DNA from: CAZKWG01 sp964615375
Lineage (GTDB): Bacteria > Myxococcota_A > UBA796 > CAZKWG01
Assembly (NCBI GenBank): GCA_964615375.1
Contig: CAZTOW010000020.1
Coordinates: 1-64,000 of the forward strand
Direction: 5' to 3'
Length of the DNA: 64,000 nucleotides
Shown here: positions 16,044 to 24,903 of the stretch, piece after piece
Position numbering within the stretch: position 1 is the first letter of the stretch
Layout of the letters: the number at the start of each line of letters is the position of its first letter
Notes under the pieces: model-generated
The model's input: only the letters and a program-made list of their open reading frames with translations
What the model was told of the DNA's origin: nothing
Database searches by the model: none
Translations under genes and position numbers: made by a program

Positions 16044-16559
16044 ATGACCCCAGGCCTCGTGCTCGGCATCGACCCCGGCAGCAACGCCACCGGCTACGCC
16101 GCCGTGAGCCGCGACGGCTCGCGCTACGTGCTCTGGGAGGCAGGGGTGATCCGCACGCGCTCCGAGGACCCGATCCCCGAGCGGCTGCTGAAGATCCACG
16201 ACGGCCTGATGGTCGTCCTCGAGCGGGTCAAGCCCGAGCAGGTGGCGATCGAGGCCATCTTCAAGTACCGCTCCAACGAGAGCGCGCTGCGGCTCGGGCA
16301 GGCGCGGGGGGTGGCGCTGCTGGCGGCGGCGCGGCGGGGGCTCGGGGTGGCCGAGTACAACCCGAACACGGTAAAGAAGACGGTGGGCGGCTCTGGCCGC
16401 GCCGACAAGGACCAGGTCGCGCGGCTGGTGGCGCGGCTGGTGGGTCGGGACGACCCGCTCCCGTCGGACGCCAGCGACGCCGTCGCCATCGCCATCACCC
16501 ACCTCGCCCAGTCCCCGCTCCAGGCCCTCCTGGCTCGCTCTCCGAGACCCGCCCCATGA
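16044..16559 (+). CDS. ruvC: Crossover junction endodeoxyribonuclease RuvC
   Basis: A 171-residue Holliday-junction resolvase that cuts four-way junctions brought by RuvAB. The RNase-H-like active site is complete: Asp10 (GIDPGS), Glu70 (AIEAIF), Asp142 and Asp145 (SDASDAVAIAI), matching the D-E-D-D quartet of E. coli RuvC. It is the first gene of a five-gene overlapping operon, and its stop overlaps the ruvA ATG by 4 bp (ATGA). The C terminus ends in a short Pro/Arg tail. No ribosome-binding site is apparent; see the GGGTTAAG element upstream. Confidence 0.96.
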   Translation: MTPGLVLGIDPGSNATGYAAVSRDGSRYVLWEAGVIRTRSEDPIPERLLKIHDGLMVVLERVKPEQVAIEAIFKYRSNESALRLGQARGVALLAAARRGLGVAEYNPNTVKKTVGGSGRADKDQVARLVARLVGRDDPLPSDASDAVAIAITHLAQSPLQALLARSPRPAP

Positions 16560-17158
16560 TCGCCCTCCTCCGCGGCCGACCGGCCCACAAGCGCGGTGAG
16601 CAGCTCGTGCTCGACGTGAACGGCGTGGGCTACCAGGTCTTCGCGCCGTCCCCGCTCATCGCGCGCCTGCCCGAGGACAAGGACAGCACGTTGCACGTCA
16701 GCACCATCGTGCGCGAGGACGCCTTCCTGCTCTACGGCTTCGAGAGCCCCGAGGCCCGCGACGTCTTCGACCAGCTCCGCCAGGTCAACGGCGTGGGGCC
16801 GAAGAGCGCGCTCTCCCTGCTGTCCACGATGTCCGCGGGCGAGCTGGCGGAGGCCATCGACCGCGGCGACACGAAGGGGCTCTGCCGGGCGCCGGGGGTG
16901 GGGAAGAAGCTGGCCGAGCGCCTCTGCCTGGAGCTCGAGGGCAAGCTGCCCCGCGGCTTCCTGCCCACGGCCCCCACCGCGTCGAGCCCGGCGCGCACGG
17001 CGCCCGAGGACCCGCTGCCGCTCGCGCTGGCCCGGCTCGAGTACAAGAAGAGCGAGATCGACGTGGCCCTCAGCCACGAGGCCGTGCCAAAGTTCGGTGA
17101 GGCCCCGCTGGAGGCCCGGCTGCGGGCCAGCCTGGCGGTGCTGATGAGGCAAGCGTGA
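16556..17158 (+). CDS. ruvA: Holliday junction branch migration protein RuvA
   Basis: A 200-residue protein starting MIALLRGRPAHKRGEQLVLDVNGVGYQV, the typical RuvA OB-fold N domain. Paired helix-hairpin-helix motifs bind the junction (VNGVGPKSALSLLS and CRAPGVGKKLAERLCLELEGKL). After a flexible linker, domain III (PLALARLEYKKSEIDVAL) contacts RuvB. The ATG lies within the ruvC stop (ATGA) and its TGA overlaps the ruvB GTG by 4 bp, so the three subunits are translationally coupled. The frame is open far upstream, but only as a shadow of other genes. Confidence 0.96.
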   Translation: MIALLRGRPAHKRGEQLVLDVNGVGYQVFAPSPLIARLPEDKDSTLHVSTIVREDAFLLYGFESPEARDVFDQLRQVNGVGPKSALSLLSTMSAGELAEAIDRGDTKGLCRAPGVGKKLAERLCLELEGKLPRGFLPTAPTASSPARTAPEDPLPLALARLEYKKSEIDVALSHEAVPKFGEAPLEARLRASLAVLMRQA

Positions 17159-18165
17159 GCACCACCCGCGTCGTGGACCCGAAGCCCCAGGAGCAGCCCG
17201 ATCCGGCGCTGCGGCCCAAACGAATCTCCGAGTTCGTCGGGCAGCAGAAGATCATCGAGAACCTGCGCGTCTACATCCGCGCGGCGCTGGACCGCGGCGA
17301 GGCCATGGACCACGTCCTGCTGGCGGGCCCGCCCGGCCTCGGCAAGACCAGCCTGGCCCACATCATCGCCGAGGAGCTGGGGGTGGACCTGCGGGTGACC
17401 TCCGGCCCGGTCATCGAGCGCGGGGGCGACCTGGCCGCCATCCTCAGCAGCCTGAAGCCCCGGGAGGTCCTGTTCATCGACGAGATCCACCGGCTGAACC
17501 GCACGGTGGAGGAGGTCCTGTACCCGGCGGTGGAGGACTACCGCATCGACGTGATCCTGGGCCAGGGCCCCGGCGCCCAGACCGTGAGCCTGCCCCTGCC
17601 GCGGTTCACGCTGATCGGCGCCACCACGCGGTCCGGCCTGCTCACCCGCCCGCTGCGCGACCGCTTCCACATCCACTTCGCCATGGAGTTCTACTCGCCC
17701 GACGAGCTGACGAAGATCATCGACCGCTCGGCCCGGCGCCTGGAGCTGCCCATCGACGCCACGGCCGCGCGCGAGCTCGCCCGCCGGAGCCGCGGCACCC
17801 CCCGCGTGGCCAACCGCCTGCTGCGCCGGGCGCGCGACTTCGCCCAGGTGGAGGGCACCGGTATCCTGACGGTGGAGATCGTGCGGAGCTGCCTGATGCG
17901 GCTGGGGATCGACGAGGAGGGCCTGGACGCCATGGACCGCAAGATCCTGGAGACCATCGCCCACAAGTTCAGCGGCGGCCCGGTGGGCCTGGACAACCTG
18001 TCCACGGCGATCGGCGAGGAGCCTGACACCATCGAGGACGTCTACGAGCCCTACCTGATCATGCAGGGCTTTTTGCAGCGCACCCGCCAGGGCCGCGTGC
18101 TGACGGCCCGCGGCACCCGCCACCTCGGCCTGCCCGACCAGAAGACGCAGGGGGAGCTGTTCTGA
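17155..18165 (+). CDS. ruvB: Holliday junction branch migration ATPase RuvB
   Basis: A 336-residue AAA+ motor. RLKRISEFVGQ-like N terminus (RPKRISEFVGQ), Walker A GPPGLGKTS, Walker B EVLFIDEIHRL, sensor I GATTRSGLLTRPLRDRF and the winged-helix C terminus (YLIMQGFLQRTRQGR) are all intact. It forms hexamers that pump DNA through RuvA-bound junctions. The GTG start overlaps the ruvA stop (GTGA), and its TGA shares one base with the next ATG. Confidence 0.97.
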   Translation: MSTTRVVDPKPQEQPDPALRPKRISEFVGQQKIIENLRVYIRAALDRGEAMDHVLLAGPPGLGKTSLAHIIAEELGVDLRVTSGPVIERGGDLAAILSSLKPREVLFIDEIHRLNRTVEEVLYPAVEDYRIDVILGQGPGAQTVSLPLPRFTLIGATTRSGLLTRPLRDRFHIHFAMEFYSPDELTKIIDRSARRLELPIDATAARELARRSRGTPRVANRLLRRARDFAQVEGTGILTVEIVRSCLMRLGIDEEGLDAMDRKILETIAHKFSGGPVGLDNLSTAIGEEPDTIEDVYEPYLIMQGFLQRTRQGRVLTARGTRHLGLPDQKTQGELF

Positions 18166-18581
18166 TGCTGGCGCTCCTCCTCCTGGCCTGCGCGCCCAAA
18201 GGCCAGCACCTCCCCACCATCACGCTCACCGTGGGCGGCCAGACCGTGACCGCGGAGGTGGCCGACAGCCCGGAAGAGCGGGAGATGGGCCTCATGTACC
18301 GGGACGCGCTGCCCGAGAACCAGGGGATGCTCTTCGTCTACCCGGACGAGCGGGGGCGCGGCTTCTGGATGAAGAACACGCCGGAGCCGCTCAGCATCGC
18401 CTTCATCAGCGCGGGCGGCCGGGTGGTCCACACGGCCGAGATGAAAGCCCTGGACGAGACCGTGGTCCCGAGCAACTATCCAGCCATGTACGCGCTGGAG
18501 ATGCACCGGGGCTGGTTCGCCGCCCACGCCGTGGGGCCCGGGGCCGAGGTGGGCGGCCTGCCGCCGCCGTCCAAGGACTGA
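18165..18581 (+). CDS. DUF192 family lipoprotein
   Basis: A 138-residue protein with a minimal lipoprotein signal (MLALLLLAC, Cys9). The DUF192 core is complete: VEVADSPEEREMGLMYRD-type opening, then MLFVYPDERGRGFWMKNTPEPLSIAFI and the terminal YALEMHRGWFAAHAVGPGAEV. DUF192 proteins are small envelope proteins of unknown biochemical function. The ATG shares one base with the ruvB stop, so it is part of the ruv-lpxC operon. Co-expression with recombination and LPS genes gives no firm clue to its role. Confidence 0.9.
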   Translation: MLALLLLACAPKGQHLPTITLTVGGQTVTAEVADSPEEREMGLMYRDALPENQGMLFVYPDERGRGFWMKNTPEPLSIAFISAGGRVVHTAEMKALDETVVPSNYPAMYALEMHRGWFAAHAVGPGAEVGGLPPPSKD

Positions 18582-18585
18582 GCGG

Positions 18586-19434
18586 GTGCCCCAGCGCACG
18601 CTCGCGGGCCCCCTGCGCTGGGAGGGCGTCGGCGTCCACACGGGCGCGCCGGTGGCCGTGGAGCTGCGGCCGGCTCCGCCCGATCACGGGATCCGGGTGA
18701 CCCGCGCCGATCTCCCGGGGGCGCCGGGCGCGCCGGTCCACATCGACGCCGTGCTGGACAGCCGGCTGGCGACCGTGCTGGGCGGCCCCGGCTGGCGGCT
18801 GATGACCGTGGAGCACCTGCTCAGCGCCCTGGTTGCCGCGGACGTGGACAACGTGAATATCGCCGCCTTCGGGCCGGAGATCCCGGTGCTGGACGGCAGC
18901 GCGGCCCCCTTCGTCGCGGGGATCGCCGAGCGCGGGCTCGAGGCCCAGGGCGCACCCCGCCGCGTGCTGGCCCTGCGGCGCCCCGTGGTGCTGGAGGACG
19001 GCCCGCGCCGCGCCCGCCTCCAGCCCGCCGACCGCCTCCGGCTCTCCGCGCAGATCCGCTTCCCGCACCCCGCCATCGGCGCGCAGGCCCTGGCCGTGGA
19101 CGCCGCGGACTTCGGGGCGGAGATCGCCTGGGCCCGGACCTTCGGCTTCCTCCACGAGGTGGAGGCCATGCGCGCCGCGGGCCTGGGCCTGGGCGGGAGC
19201 CTGGACAACGCCGTGGTCTTCGGGCCGGACGGGCCGCTGAACCCGGGCGGCCTGCGCGCGCCAGACGAGCCCGTGCGCCACAAGCTGCTGGACATGATGG
19301 GCGATCTCGCGCTGGCCGGCGCTCCCCTCCGAGCGAGCTTCGAGGCCGAGTACCCGGGCCACGCGCTCAGCGCCGCGCTGCTCCGCCGGCTGCTGGACGA
19401 CCCGGACGCCTGGACCTGGGAGGAGGAGGCGTAG
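18586..19434 (+). CDS. lpxC: UDP-3-O-acyl-N-acetylglucosamine deacetylase LpxC
   Basis: A 282-residue zinc deacetylase that commits UDP-acyl-GlcNAc to lipid A synthesis. Signature segments are visible: RTLAGPLRWEGVGVHTG at the N terminus, the first zinc-ligand motif MTVEHLLSAL, IPVLDGSAAPFV, ARTFGFLHEVE, and DEPVRHKLLDMMGDL with the second zinc ligands. The start is GTG 18586, 4 bp after the DUF192 stop. At 282 residues it is slightly shorter than the usual ~300. Its presence indicates the organism builds a lipid A-containing outer membrane. Sharing an operon with ruvCAB is unusual. Confidence 0.94.
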   Translation: MPQRTLAGPLRWEGVGVHTGAPVAVELRPAPPDHGIRVTRADLPGAPGAPVHIDAVLDSRLATVLGGPGWRLMTVEHLLSALVAADVDNVNIAAFGPEIPVLDGSAAPFVAGIAERGLEAQGAPRRVLALRRPVVLEDGPRRARLQPADRLRLSAQIRFPHPAIGAQALAVDAADFGAEIAWARTFGFLHEVEAMRAAGLGLGGSLDNAVVFGPDGPLNPGGLRAPDEPVRHKLLDMMGDLALAGAPLRASFEAEYPGHALSAALLRRLLDDPDAWTWEEEA

Positions 19435-19492
19435 GTCAGAGCGAGCGGATAGGGTCTCCCTCTGCCAGAGCTCAAGCGAAGGGGGACCGATC

Positions 19493-21085
19493 ATGAAGCC
19501 CATCCAGGACGTCGCGGCGGAGGCCGGGCTGCACCCGGACGATCTGACCTTCTACGGGCGCTACGCCGCCAAGGTCTCGCTGGGGGCCGAGGCGCGAGCC
19601 GCCCACCGGCCGCTGGGGAAGTACATCGTCGTCTCCGCGGTCACGCCCACGGCCTTCGGCGAGGGCAAGACCGTGACCAGCATCTCGCTGGCCCAGGGCC
19701 TCTGCTACACCGGGCGCAACGCGGTGGTCTGCCTGCGCCAGCCCAGCCTGGGCCCCATCTTCGGGATCAAGGGCGGCGGCGCGGGCGGCGGCAAGGCCAC
19801 GGTAGAACCCCGGGTGGACATCAACCTGAACCTGACGGGCGACCTGCACGCGGTGGCCGCGGCCCACAACCTCCTGGCCGCGGCGGTGGACGCCCACATC
19901 TTCCACGGCAACGCGCTGAAGATCGCCCGGGTCACGCTGCGGCGCGTGCTGGACGTCAACGACCGCGCGCTGCGCACCATCCAGCTCGAGGCGGGCTCCA
20001 AGAAGCGGCCCTTCCCCCGGGAGGCGGGCTTCGACATCACGGCGGCGTCCGAGGTCATGGCGGTGCTCGCGCTGGCCAGCGACGTGGACGATCTCAAGGC
20101 CCGGCTCTCCCGCATCGTCATCGGCTTCGACCAGGACGGCGCGGCGGTCAACGCGGGCCAGCTCAAGGTGGCGGGCGCCATGACGGCGCTCTTGAAGGAC
20201 GCCATCCTGCCCAACCTCGTGCAGACGCAGGAGGGGACGCCCGCCTTCGTCCACTGCGGGCCCTTCGCCAACATCGCCCACGGCAACAGCTCCATCGTCT
20301 CGGACCGCATCGCGCTGCGCTACTTCGACTACGTGGTGACCGAGGGCGGCTTCGGCACGGATCTCGGCCTCGAGAAGTTCATGCACATCAAGTGCGGGAC
20401 CAGCGGGCTGAGGCCGGACTGCGCGGTGGTCGTGACCACGGTGCGGGCCCTCAAGTCCCACGGCGGGGCCACGGACACGACGGTGGAGGACCTGGACGCC
20501 CTGCGCCGCGGAGCGAGCAACCTGCGCCAGCACATCCACAACGCGCTGGCCTTCAAGCTGCCGGTCGTCGTCGCGCTCAACCGCTTCCCCGCCGACACCG
20601 AGGCGGAGCTCGCCCTCTCCCGCGAGCTGGCCCTGGAGGCCGGCGCGCGGCACGTCGAGCTCCAGGAGGGATTCGCCCGCGGGGGCGAGGGGGTGGAGGC
20701 GCTGGCCGAGGCCGTCGCCGCCGCGTGCGCGAAGCCGAGCCAGGCCCGGCCCCTGTACAGCCCCGAGCAGAGCCTCCGGGAGAAGGCCGAGATCGTGGCG
20801 AAGACCCTGTACGGCGCCGAGGGCGTGGACTTCGAGCCGGAAGCGGCCGCGACGCTGGACGCCTATGAGGCCCAGGGCTGGGGCCGCATGCCCGTCTGCA
20901 TGGCGAAGACCGCGGTGAAGCTCCTGCCCGAGGGCCCGCGCGTGCGTGTGCGCGAGGTCCGCCCGCTCATCGGCGCCGGCTTCATCACGCTGGTCTGCGG
21001 CGACATCATGCTGATGCCCGGCCTGCCGGCGCATGCGGCCTTCGAGCGGGTGGATCTGGTGGACGGGGAGGTCGTGGGGGTTTGA
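19493..21085 (+). CDS. fhs: Formate--tetrahydrofolate ligase
   Basis: A 530-residue cytoplasmic enzyme that makes 10-formyl-THF from formate, ATP and THF. The nucleotide-binding loop appears as TPTAFGEGKT (consensus TPTPAGEGKT). Family segments LRQPSLGPIFGIKGGGAGGG, VDINLNLTGDLHAV, TPAFVHCGPFANIAHGNSS and VTEGGFGTDLGLEKF are all present. It is slightly shorter than the usual ~555 residues. The ATG at 19493 has an AAGGGGGA ribosome-binding site. It stands 58 bp after lpxC with its own leader. It may feed purine synthesis or one-carbon assimilation. Confidence 0.96.
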   Translation: MKPIQDVAAEAGLHPDDLTFYGRYAAKVSLGAEARAAHRPLGKYIVVSAVTPTAFGEGKTVTSISLAQGLCYTGRNAVVCLRQPSLGPIFGIKGGGAGGGKATVEPRVDINLNLTGDLHAVAAAHNLLAAAVDAHIFHGNALKIARVTLRRVLDVNDRALRTIQLEAGSKKRPFPREAGFDITAASEVMAVLALASDVDDLKARLSRIVIGFDQDGAAVNAGQLKVAGAMTALLKDAILPNLVQTQEGTPAFVHCGPFANIAHGNSSIVSDRIALRYFDYVVTEGGFGTDLGLEKFMHIKCGTSGLRPDCAVVVTTVRALKSHGGATDTTVEDLDALRRGASNLRQHIHNALAFKLPVVVALNRFPADTEAELALSRELALEAGARHVELQEGFARGGEGVEALAEAVAAACAKPSQARPLYSPEQSLREKAEIVAKTLYGAEGVDFEPEAAATLDAYEAQGWGRMPVCMAKTAVKLLPEGPRVRVREVRPLIGAGFITLVCGDIMLMPGLPAHAAFERVDLVDGEVVGV

Positions 21086-21127
21086 GCGGACCCGCGCAAC
21101 GGAGTAGAGTCGAGGCAGAGGTCCCCC

Positions 21128-21628
21128 ATGCTCGCCCAGCTCCTCCTCGCCCTCAGCCTCGCCCAGGCCCCTGACCCCGCCACCGGCACGCTCGCGCCCA
21201 CGGACCCCAACGCCCCCTGGGTGGAGGCGGTCTCGCCGGGGCTCTGGAAGGTGAGCGTGCTGTGCAGCCTGGGCACCGAGACCCGGGTGGGGAGCGTGCT
21301 CGTGCGCGGTGACCGGCAGCCGGACATCTACGCCCTCCCGCACACGGGGCTGGCCAGAGCGCGGGGCTGCCTCGTGCTGGCGAAGGACCTGCAGACCCGC
21401 AAGAGCTGGGATCAGGCCGCCATCGCCGCGCGCTCCGGGCTGGACGCGCTCGGCTCCGAGTACGTCACGCCCGGCGGAGACGACGCCACGCGGGACAGCC
21501 TGCGGGCGGCGGAGAACGCGCTGCGCCAGGGCGACAAGCTCACCGGGGCACGCGAGCTGATCCGCACGCTGGAGACGCGGGTGGGGCTCTACGCCGAGCG
21601 CTTCCGGTCCGCGCTCGCCGAGGGCTGA
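21128..21628 (+). CDS. Secreted protein of unknown function
   Basis: A 166-residue protein with a signal peptide (MLAQLLLALSLAQA). The mature part has a predicted beta-rich half with two Cys (VSVLCSLGTETRVGSVLVRG; ARGCLVLAKDL) and a helical C-terminal half (AAIAARSGLDAL, AAENALRQGDKLTGARELIRTLETRVGLYAERF). I recognise no family. It lies 8 bp upstream of another signal-peptide protein, so the two are probably co-transcribed, as a secreted pair. Confidence 0.7.
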   Translation: MLAQLLLALSLAQAPDPATGTLAPTDPNAPWVEAVSPGLWKVSVLCSLGTETRVGSVLVRGDRQPDIYALPHTGLARARGCLVLAKDLQTRKSWDQAAIAARSGLDALGSEYVTPGGDDATRDSLRAAENALRQGDKLTGARELIRTLETRVGLYAERFRSALAEG

Positions 21629-21636
21629 GACCCGGG

Positions 21637-23130
21637 ATGCTCACCCCGCTCCTGTGTCTGGCGGCGGCCCTCGCCGCGCCCGCGCCCCTCTACGTCCCGC
21701 CCACCTGGGCCGAGGCGGAGGCGCCCGCCTGGGACGGGGCGGCGGGCCTGCTGCTCTCGGGGAGCCTCACCCGCGACGGGGAGCCCCTGGCCCCCGGGAC
21801 GCCGCTCTGGGAGGGCGAGCGGCTCCGGGTCGAGGGCGAGGCCACCGTGCTGCTCGCCACCCGCCCGACGCCGCTGCGCCTGAGCCCGGGGAGCTGGCGG
21901 GTCGAGGCCGAGGGCCGGTCGAGCGCCGACGCGGCGACCCCAGAGCCCTGGATCCCGCCCCCGCACCTGCCCCGCGATCGAGGGAGCTTCGTCGCCCAGT
22001 ATGACGCGCTCGGGCTGCCGCGCACGCCGGCCGCCTGGGGCTGGCAGGATCGGGTGGACGGCGGGAGCCTGGCGGCGGCCCGGGATCGGCTGCTGGCCGC
22101 GCGCCTGGAGGCCGCGGGCGGGGTCGAGGCGCCCCCGAACCTCGGCCTGCTGGCCCAGGGCCGGGGGTCGCGCGCCCTGGCCGAGACCCTGCTGGCCCCG
22201 CCCGCGCCCACCGAGGCGCACTCGCCCTCGCCCCTCTGCCCCCAGGGCGAGGTCCTGCTCCTCGAGCTCTTCCCCACGGCCAGCGGGGCGGGGTCGAGCC
22301 TGCGCGCCGCGCCGCGCACGGTGGGGAGGGCGCTCACCCTGCGCGGCCCCGACGAGTGGCGCGCCGACGCGGTCATGGGCTACATCCGGCTCTACTCGGC
22401 GATGCTGGGGGACGCCCTGCGCGGCGTGGGCTGCCGGGTGCGGGCCTGGCCGGTGCCCTACGCCAACACGGTGGAGAACATCGTCCTGCGGCGCGGCGAG
22501 CCGCGAGACGGGGCGGAGAACCTGCGTCGCCTGCTGGCGCGGGCGCCCGCGGGCCTGGGGCGCGCGGCCATCGGCTACAGCCAGGGGGGCGGCGCGCTGC
22601 GGGCGGCGCTGGCGCGGCACGGGGACGCGCTCGGCCTCGATCTGGCGGTCATCCTGGGCCCCATGGGCGGGGTGGACGGGGCCGGCGGGCGCGGGCTGTG
22701 GAGCGGTCAGCGCGGCCGGACGCTCACCCTCGCCGTCTCCCACACGCTGGACCCGGCGGCCGACATCCCCGCGGGCGTGGGCCTGATCCGGCTCACGCCT
22801 GGGATGCTCAACTTCTTCCGGGATCCTGGACGGGGCGGGACGCGCTGGAGCCTGCACTCCCTCTGGTACGGCTGGGAGGACGACGGGGCCGACCCCACGC
22901 TGGGCCTGGACGCCGGGATCTTCGGCTACCCCGCCGCCCTGGTGCGCCCGCTGCTCGACGAGCTGGTGGGCGGCCTCCACGACGCGCCCTACGGCCCGCG
23001 CGGGGCCTGGGAGCACGATCTCCGGCTCCTGCTGGTCGATCCACCTGAAGATCTGAGGACCCTGCGCGTCGAAGCTCAGGGCCTCGTCGCGGCCTACCGG
23101 CCGAGCCAGGCGGCGTCCGCCGGCCGCTGA
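21637..23130 (+). CDS. Secreted alpha/beta-hydrolase-like protein
   Basis: A 497-residue protein with a signal peptide (MLTPLLCLAAALAAPAP). The N-terminal ~120 residues look beta-rich and FecR-like (LWEGERLRVEGEATVLLATRP). The C-terminal half suggests an alpha/beta-hydrolase fold: the nucleophile elbow GYSQGGGALRAAL, then AVILGPMGGVDGAG, and a possible acid/His region (SHTLDPAADIP; SLHSLWYGW). I cannot assign a substrate. Its last 37 bp overlap the convergent regulator gene; both stops are clear, so this is a true tail-to-tail overlap. Confidence 0.72.
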   Translation: MLTPLLCLAAALAAPAPLYVPPTWAEAEAPAWDGAAGLLLSGSLTRDGEPLAPGTPLWEGERLRVEGEATVLLATRPTPLRLSPGSWRVEAEGRSSADAATPEPWIPPPHLPRDRGSFVAQYDALGLPRTPAAWGWQDRVDGGSLAAARDRLLAARLEAAGGVEAPPNLGLLAQGRGSRALAETLLAPPAPTEAHSPSPLCPQGEVLLLELFPTASGAGSSLRAAPRTVGRALTLRGPDEWRADAVMGYIRLYSAMLGDALRGVGCRVRAWPVPYANTVENIVLRRGEPRDGAENLRRLLARAPAGLGRAAIGYSQGGGALRAALARHGDALGLDLAVILGPMGGVDGAGGRGLWSGQRGRTLTLAVSHTLDPAADIPAGVGLIRLTPGMLNFFRDPGRGGTRWSLHSLWYGWEDDGADPTLGLDAGIFGYPAALVRPLLDELVGGLHDAPYGPRGAWEHDLRLLLVDPPEDLRTLRVEAQGLVAAYRPSQAASAGR

Positions 23131-24851
23131 GCCGAGAGCGGCGCCCGCAGGCTGTCCACGGCCCGCGCCAGCAGGTGGGCCTCGTGCCCGTGCGCCCGCG
23201 CCCAGCGCTCCACGAAGGCGCTCGGCTCGTCCGACGACGCGGGAGCGCCCCCCTGGCCAGCCCGCGCCCGCGCCATCCCCTCGGCCACCGTCATCAGCTC
23301 CGCGTGCAGGGTCGAGGCGTCGCTCGCCGGCCCCAGCGCGCGCAGGCGGGCGGCCAGCGCGGGTAGACGCTCGGGCGCGCCCTCCAGACACAGCTGCATC
23401 GCCTCCAGGCACAGGAGCCAGCGGTGCAGCTCGGGCATGGCGATGGTGCTCGCGCTCGCCCGCGCGCGCTCCAGCCACCGCGCGGAGAGGGCGGCGTCCT
23501 CCTCCAGCATGGCCGCGAGCGCCAGGAGCGCCCGGGTGGTGGTGCGGAAGAGCGGGTTGCCCAGCTCCTCGGCCACGCGCTCGGCCAGGGAGAGGTGGTG
23601 CCGGGCCTGCAGCAGCAGGCCGAGCTCCAGCGCCACGATGCCGAGGGCCTCGTGGATGTTGTGCAGCGCGCCCTTGTTGCCGTTCTCGCTGGCCAGGGCC
23701 CGCCCCTCCTCCAGGCGGACCTGGGCCTCGGCCAGGCGGCCGAGATCCAGCAGCGCGCCGCCCAGGTAGGCCAGGGTCACGGCCACGCTGGCATGCATCC
23801 GCGCCTCCCGGTACACGGCGACGGAGCGCTCCAGGGTCGCGCGGCGATCCTCCCAGAGGCCGAGCGCACCCTGGGCGTTGGAGAGGTAGTTGAGCGCGAC
23901 CCCCAGGAGCTCCAGATCTCCCGAGCGCTCCAGCACCTCGGCGCTGTGTCGGGCGGCGCGCAGCCCGACCTCGGGTCGGCCGAGCCGCACATAGTAGCGG
24001 CTCAGGGCGATCATCACGCGGGCCTCCATCCGCAGCTCGCGGCGCCCGGCCAGCGCCTCAAGGCTCCGCTCCAGGTGGGCCAGGATGGGCTCGGGCCCGA
24101 GACCTCCCAGACCGTCCGCGTGGGTCAGCACCAGCGCGGCGTGGGCGCGCGCCAGGGCCTCCTCCGCCGGGGCCTCCTCCAGCACCCGCTCGCTGTCCCG
24201 CACCACCTCCTCGACCCGCCCCACCAGGATCGCCGCCTCCGCGCGGGCCGCCCTCAGGCGGTGGCGCCAGGGCCCGGGATCCGAGGCCAGCGCGCGGTCG
24301 CAGCGCTCGAGGTAGGCGCGGGGATCGCTGCGCAGGCGAGAGCAGAGGGCCAGCAGCCCCCGGGCCGCGCGCGCGGGATCGGTCTCCAGCGCCCGGTCCA
24401 CCTGGGCCAGCACCTCCGGCTCCAGCGCCGCCAGCCGCTCCCGCGCCGCCCGCGCCTCGCCGTGGCGCACGCGCTCGTCGAGGGCCTCGGCCTCCAGGAT
24501 GGGGTCCTCCCCGAGGGGAGCGTCCTCTTCGAGCTGGAGCCGGTAGCCGAGCGCGCGCACCCCCAGCAGGTGTCGAGGCTCCGACGGGTCCAGCTCCAGC
24601 TTCTGCCGCAGCCGATGGACGGCCTTGTCCACCGCCCGCGACTCCACCTGCTCGGCGTAGCCCCAGACCTGGCGCAGCAGCTCCCGGCGATCGACGGTCC
24701 GATCGGCCCGATCGGCCAGGTAGCGCAGGAGGGCGACCTCCTGGGGCGAGAGCTCGGCGATCACTGCGTCGCCCCGGACCACGAGGTGCTGGTCCAGCAG
24801 GACGTCGCGGTCGGTCAGGTGCAGGGCGGCGCGCTCCACGGGCGTGGTCAT
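23094..24851 (-). CDS. Winged-helix (OmpR-type) regulator with long TPR domain
   Basis: A 585-residue predicted cytoplasmic protein. Residues ~10-110 form an OmpR/PhoB-type winged helix (LSPQEVALLRYLADRADRTVDRRELLRQVWGY, AVDKAVHRLRQKLEL, VRALGYRLQ). The rest is an alpha-helical TPR array of roughly ten repeats (e.g. LEVLGVALNYLSNAQGALG, ARHHLSLAERVAEELGNP). There is no receiver domain, so it is an AfsR/SARP-like or HilA-like architecture sensing through TPR contacts rather than phosphorylation. Target genes are unknown; the divergent or downstream neighbours are candidates. It overlaps the convergent gene by 37 bp. Confidence 0.8.
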   Translation of the reverse strand: MTTPVERAALHLTDRDVLLDQHLVVRGDAVIAELSPQEVALLRYLADRADRTVDRRELLRQVWGYAEQVESRAVDKAVHRLRQKLELDPSEPRHLLGVRALGYRLQLEEDAPLGEDPILEAEALDERVRHGEARAARERLAALEPEVLAQVDRALETDPARAARGLLALCSRLRSDPRAYLERCDRALASDPGPWRHRLRAARAEAAILVGRVEEVVRDSERVLEEAPAEEALARAHAALVLTHADGLGGLGPEPILAHLERSLEALAGRRELRMEARVMIALSRYYVRLGRPEVGLRAARHSAEVLERSGDLELLGVALNYLSNAQGALGLWEDRRATLERSVAVYREARMHASVAVTLAYLGGALLDLGRLAEAQVRLEEGRALASENGNKGALHNIHEALGIVALELGLLLQARHHLSLAERVAEELGNPLFRTTTRALLALAAMLEEDAALSARWLERARASASTIAMPELHRWLLCLEAMQLCLEGAPERLPALAARLRALGPASDASTLHAELMTVAEGMARARAGQGGAPASSDEPSAFVERWARAHGHEAHLLARAVDSLRAPLSAQRPADAAWLGR

Positions 24852-24903
24852 GGCCAGGAGATCGTAGGCCAGAGGGCCACGTTCGGCCAGCGCTCGGCCC
24901 GAC

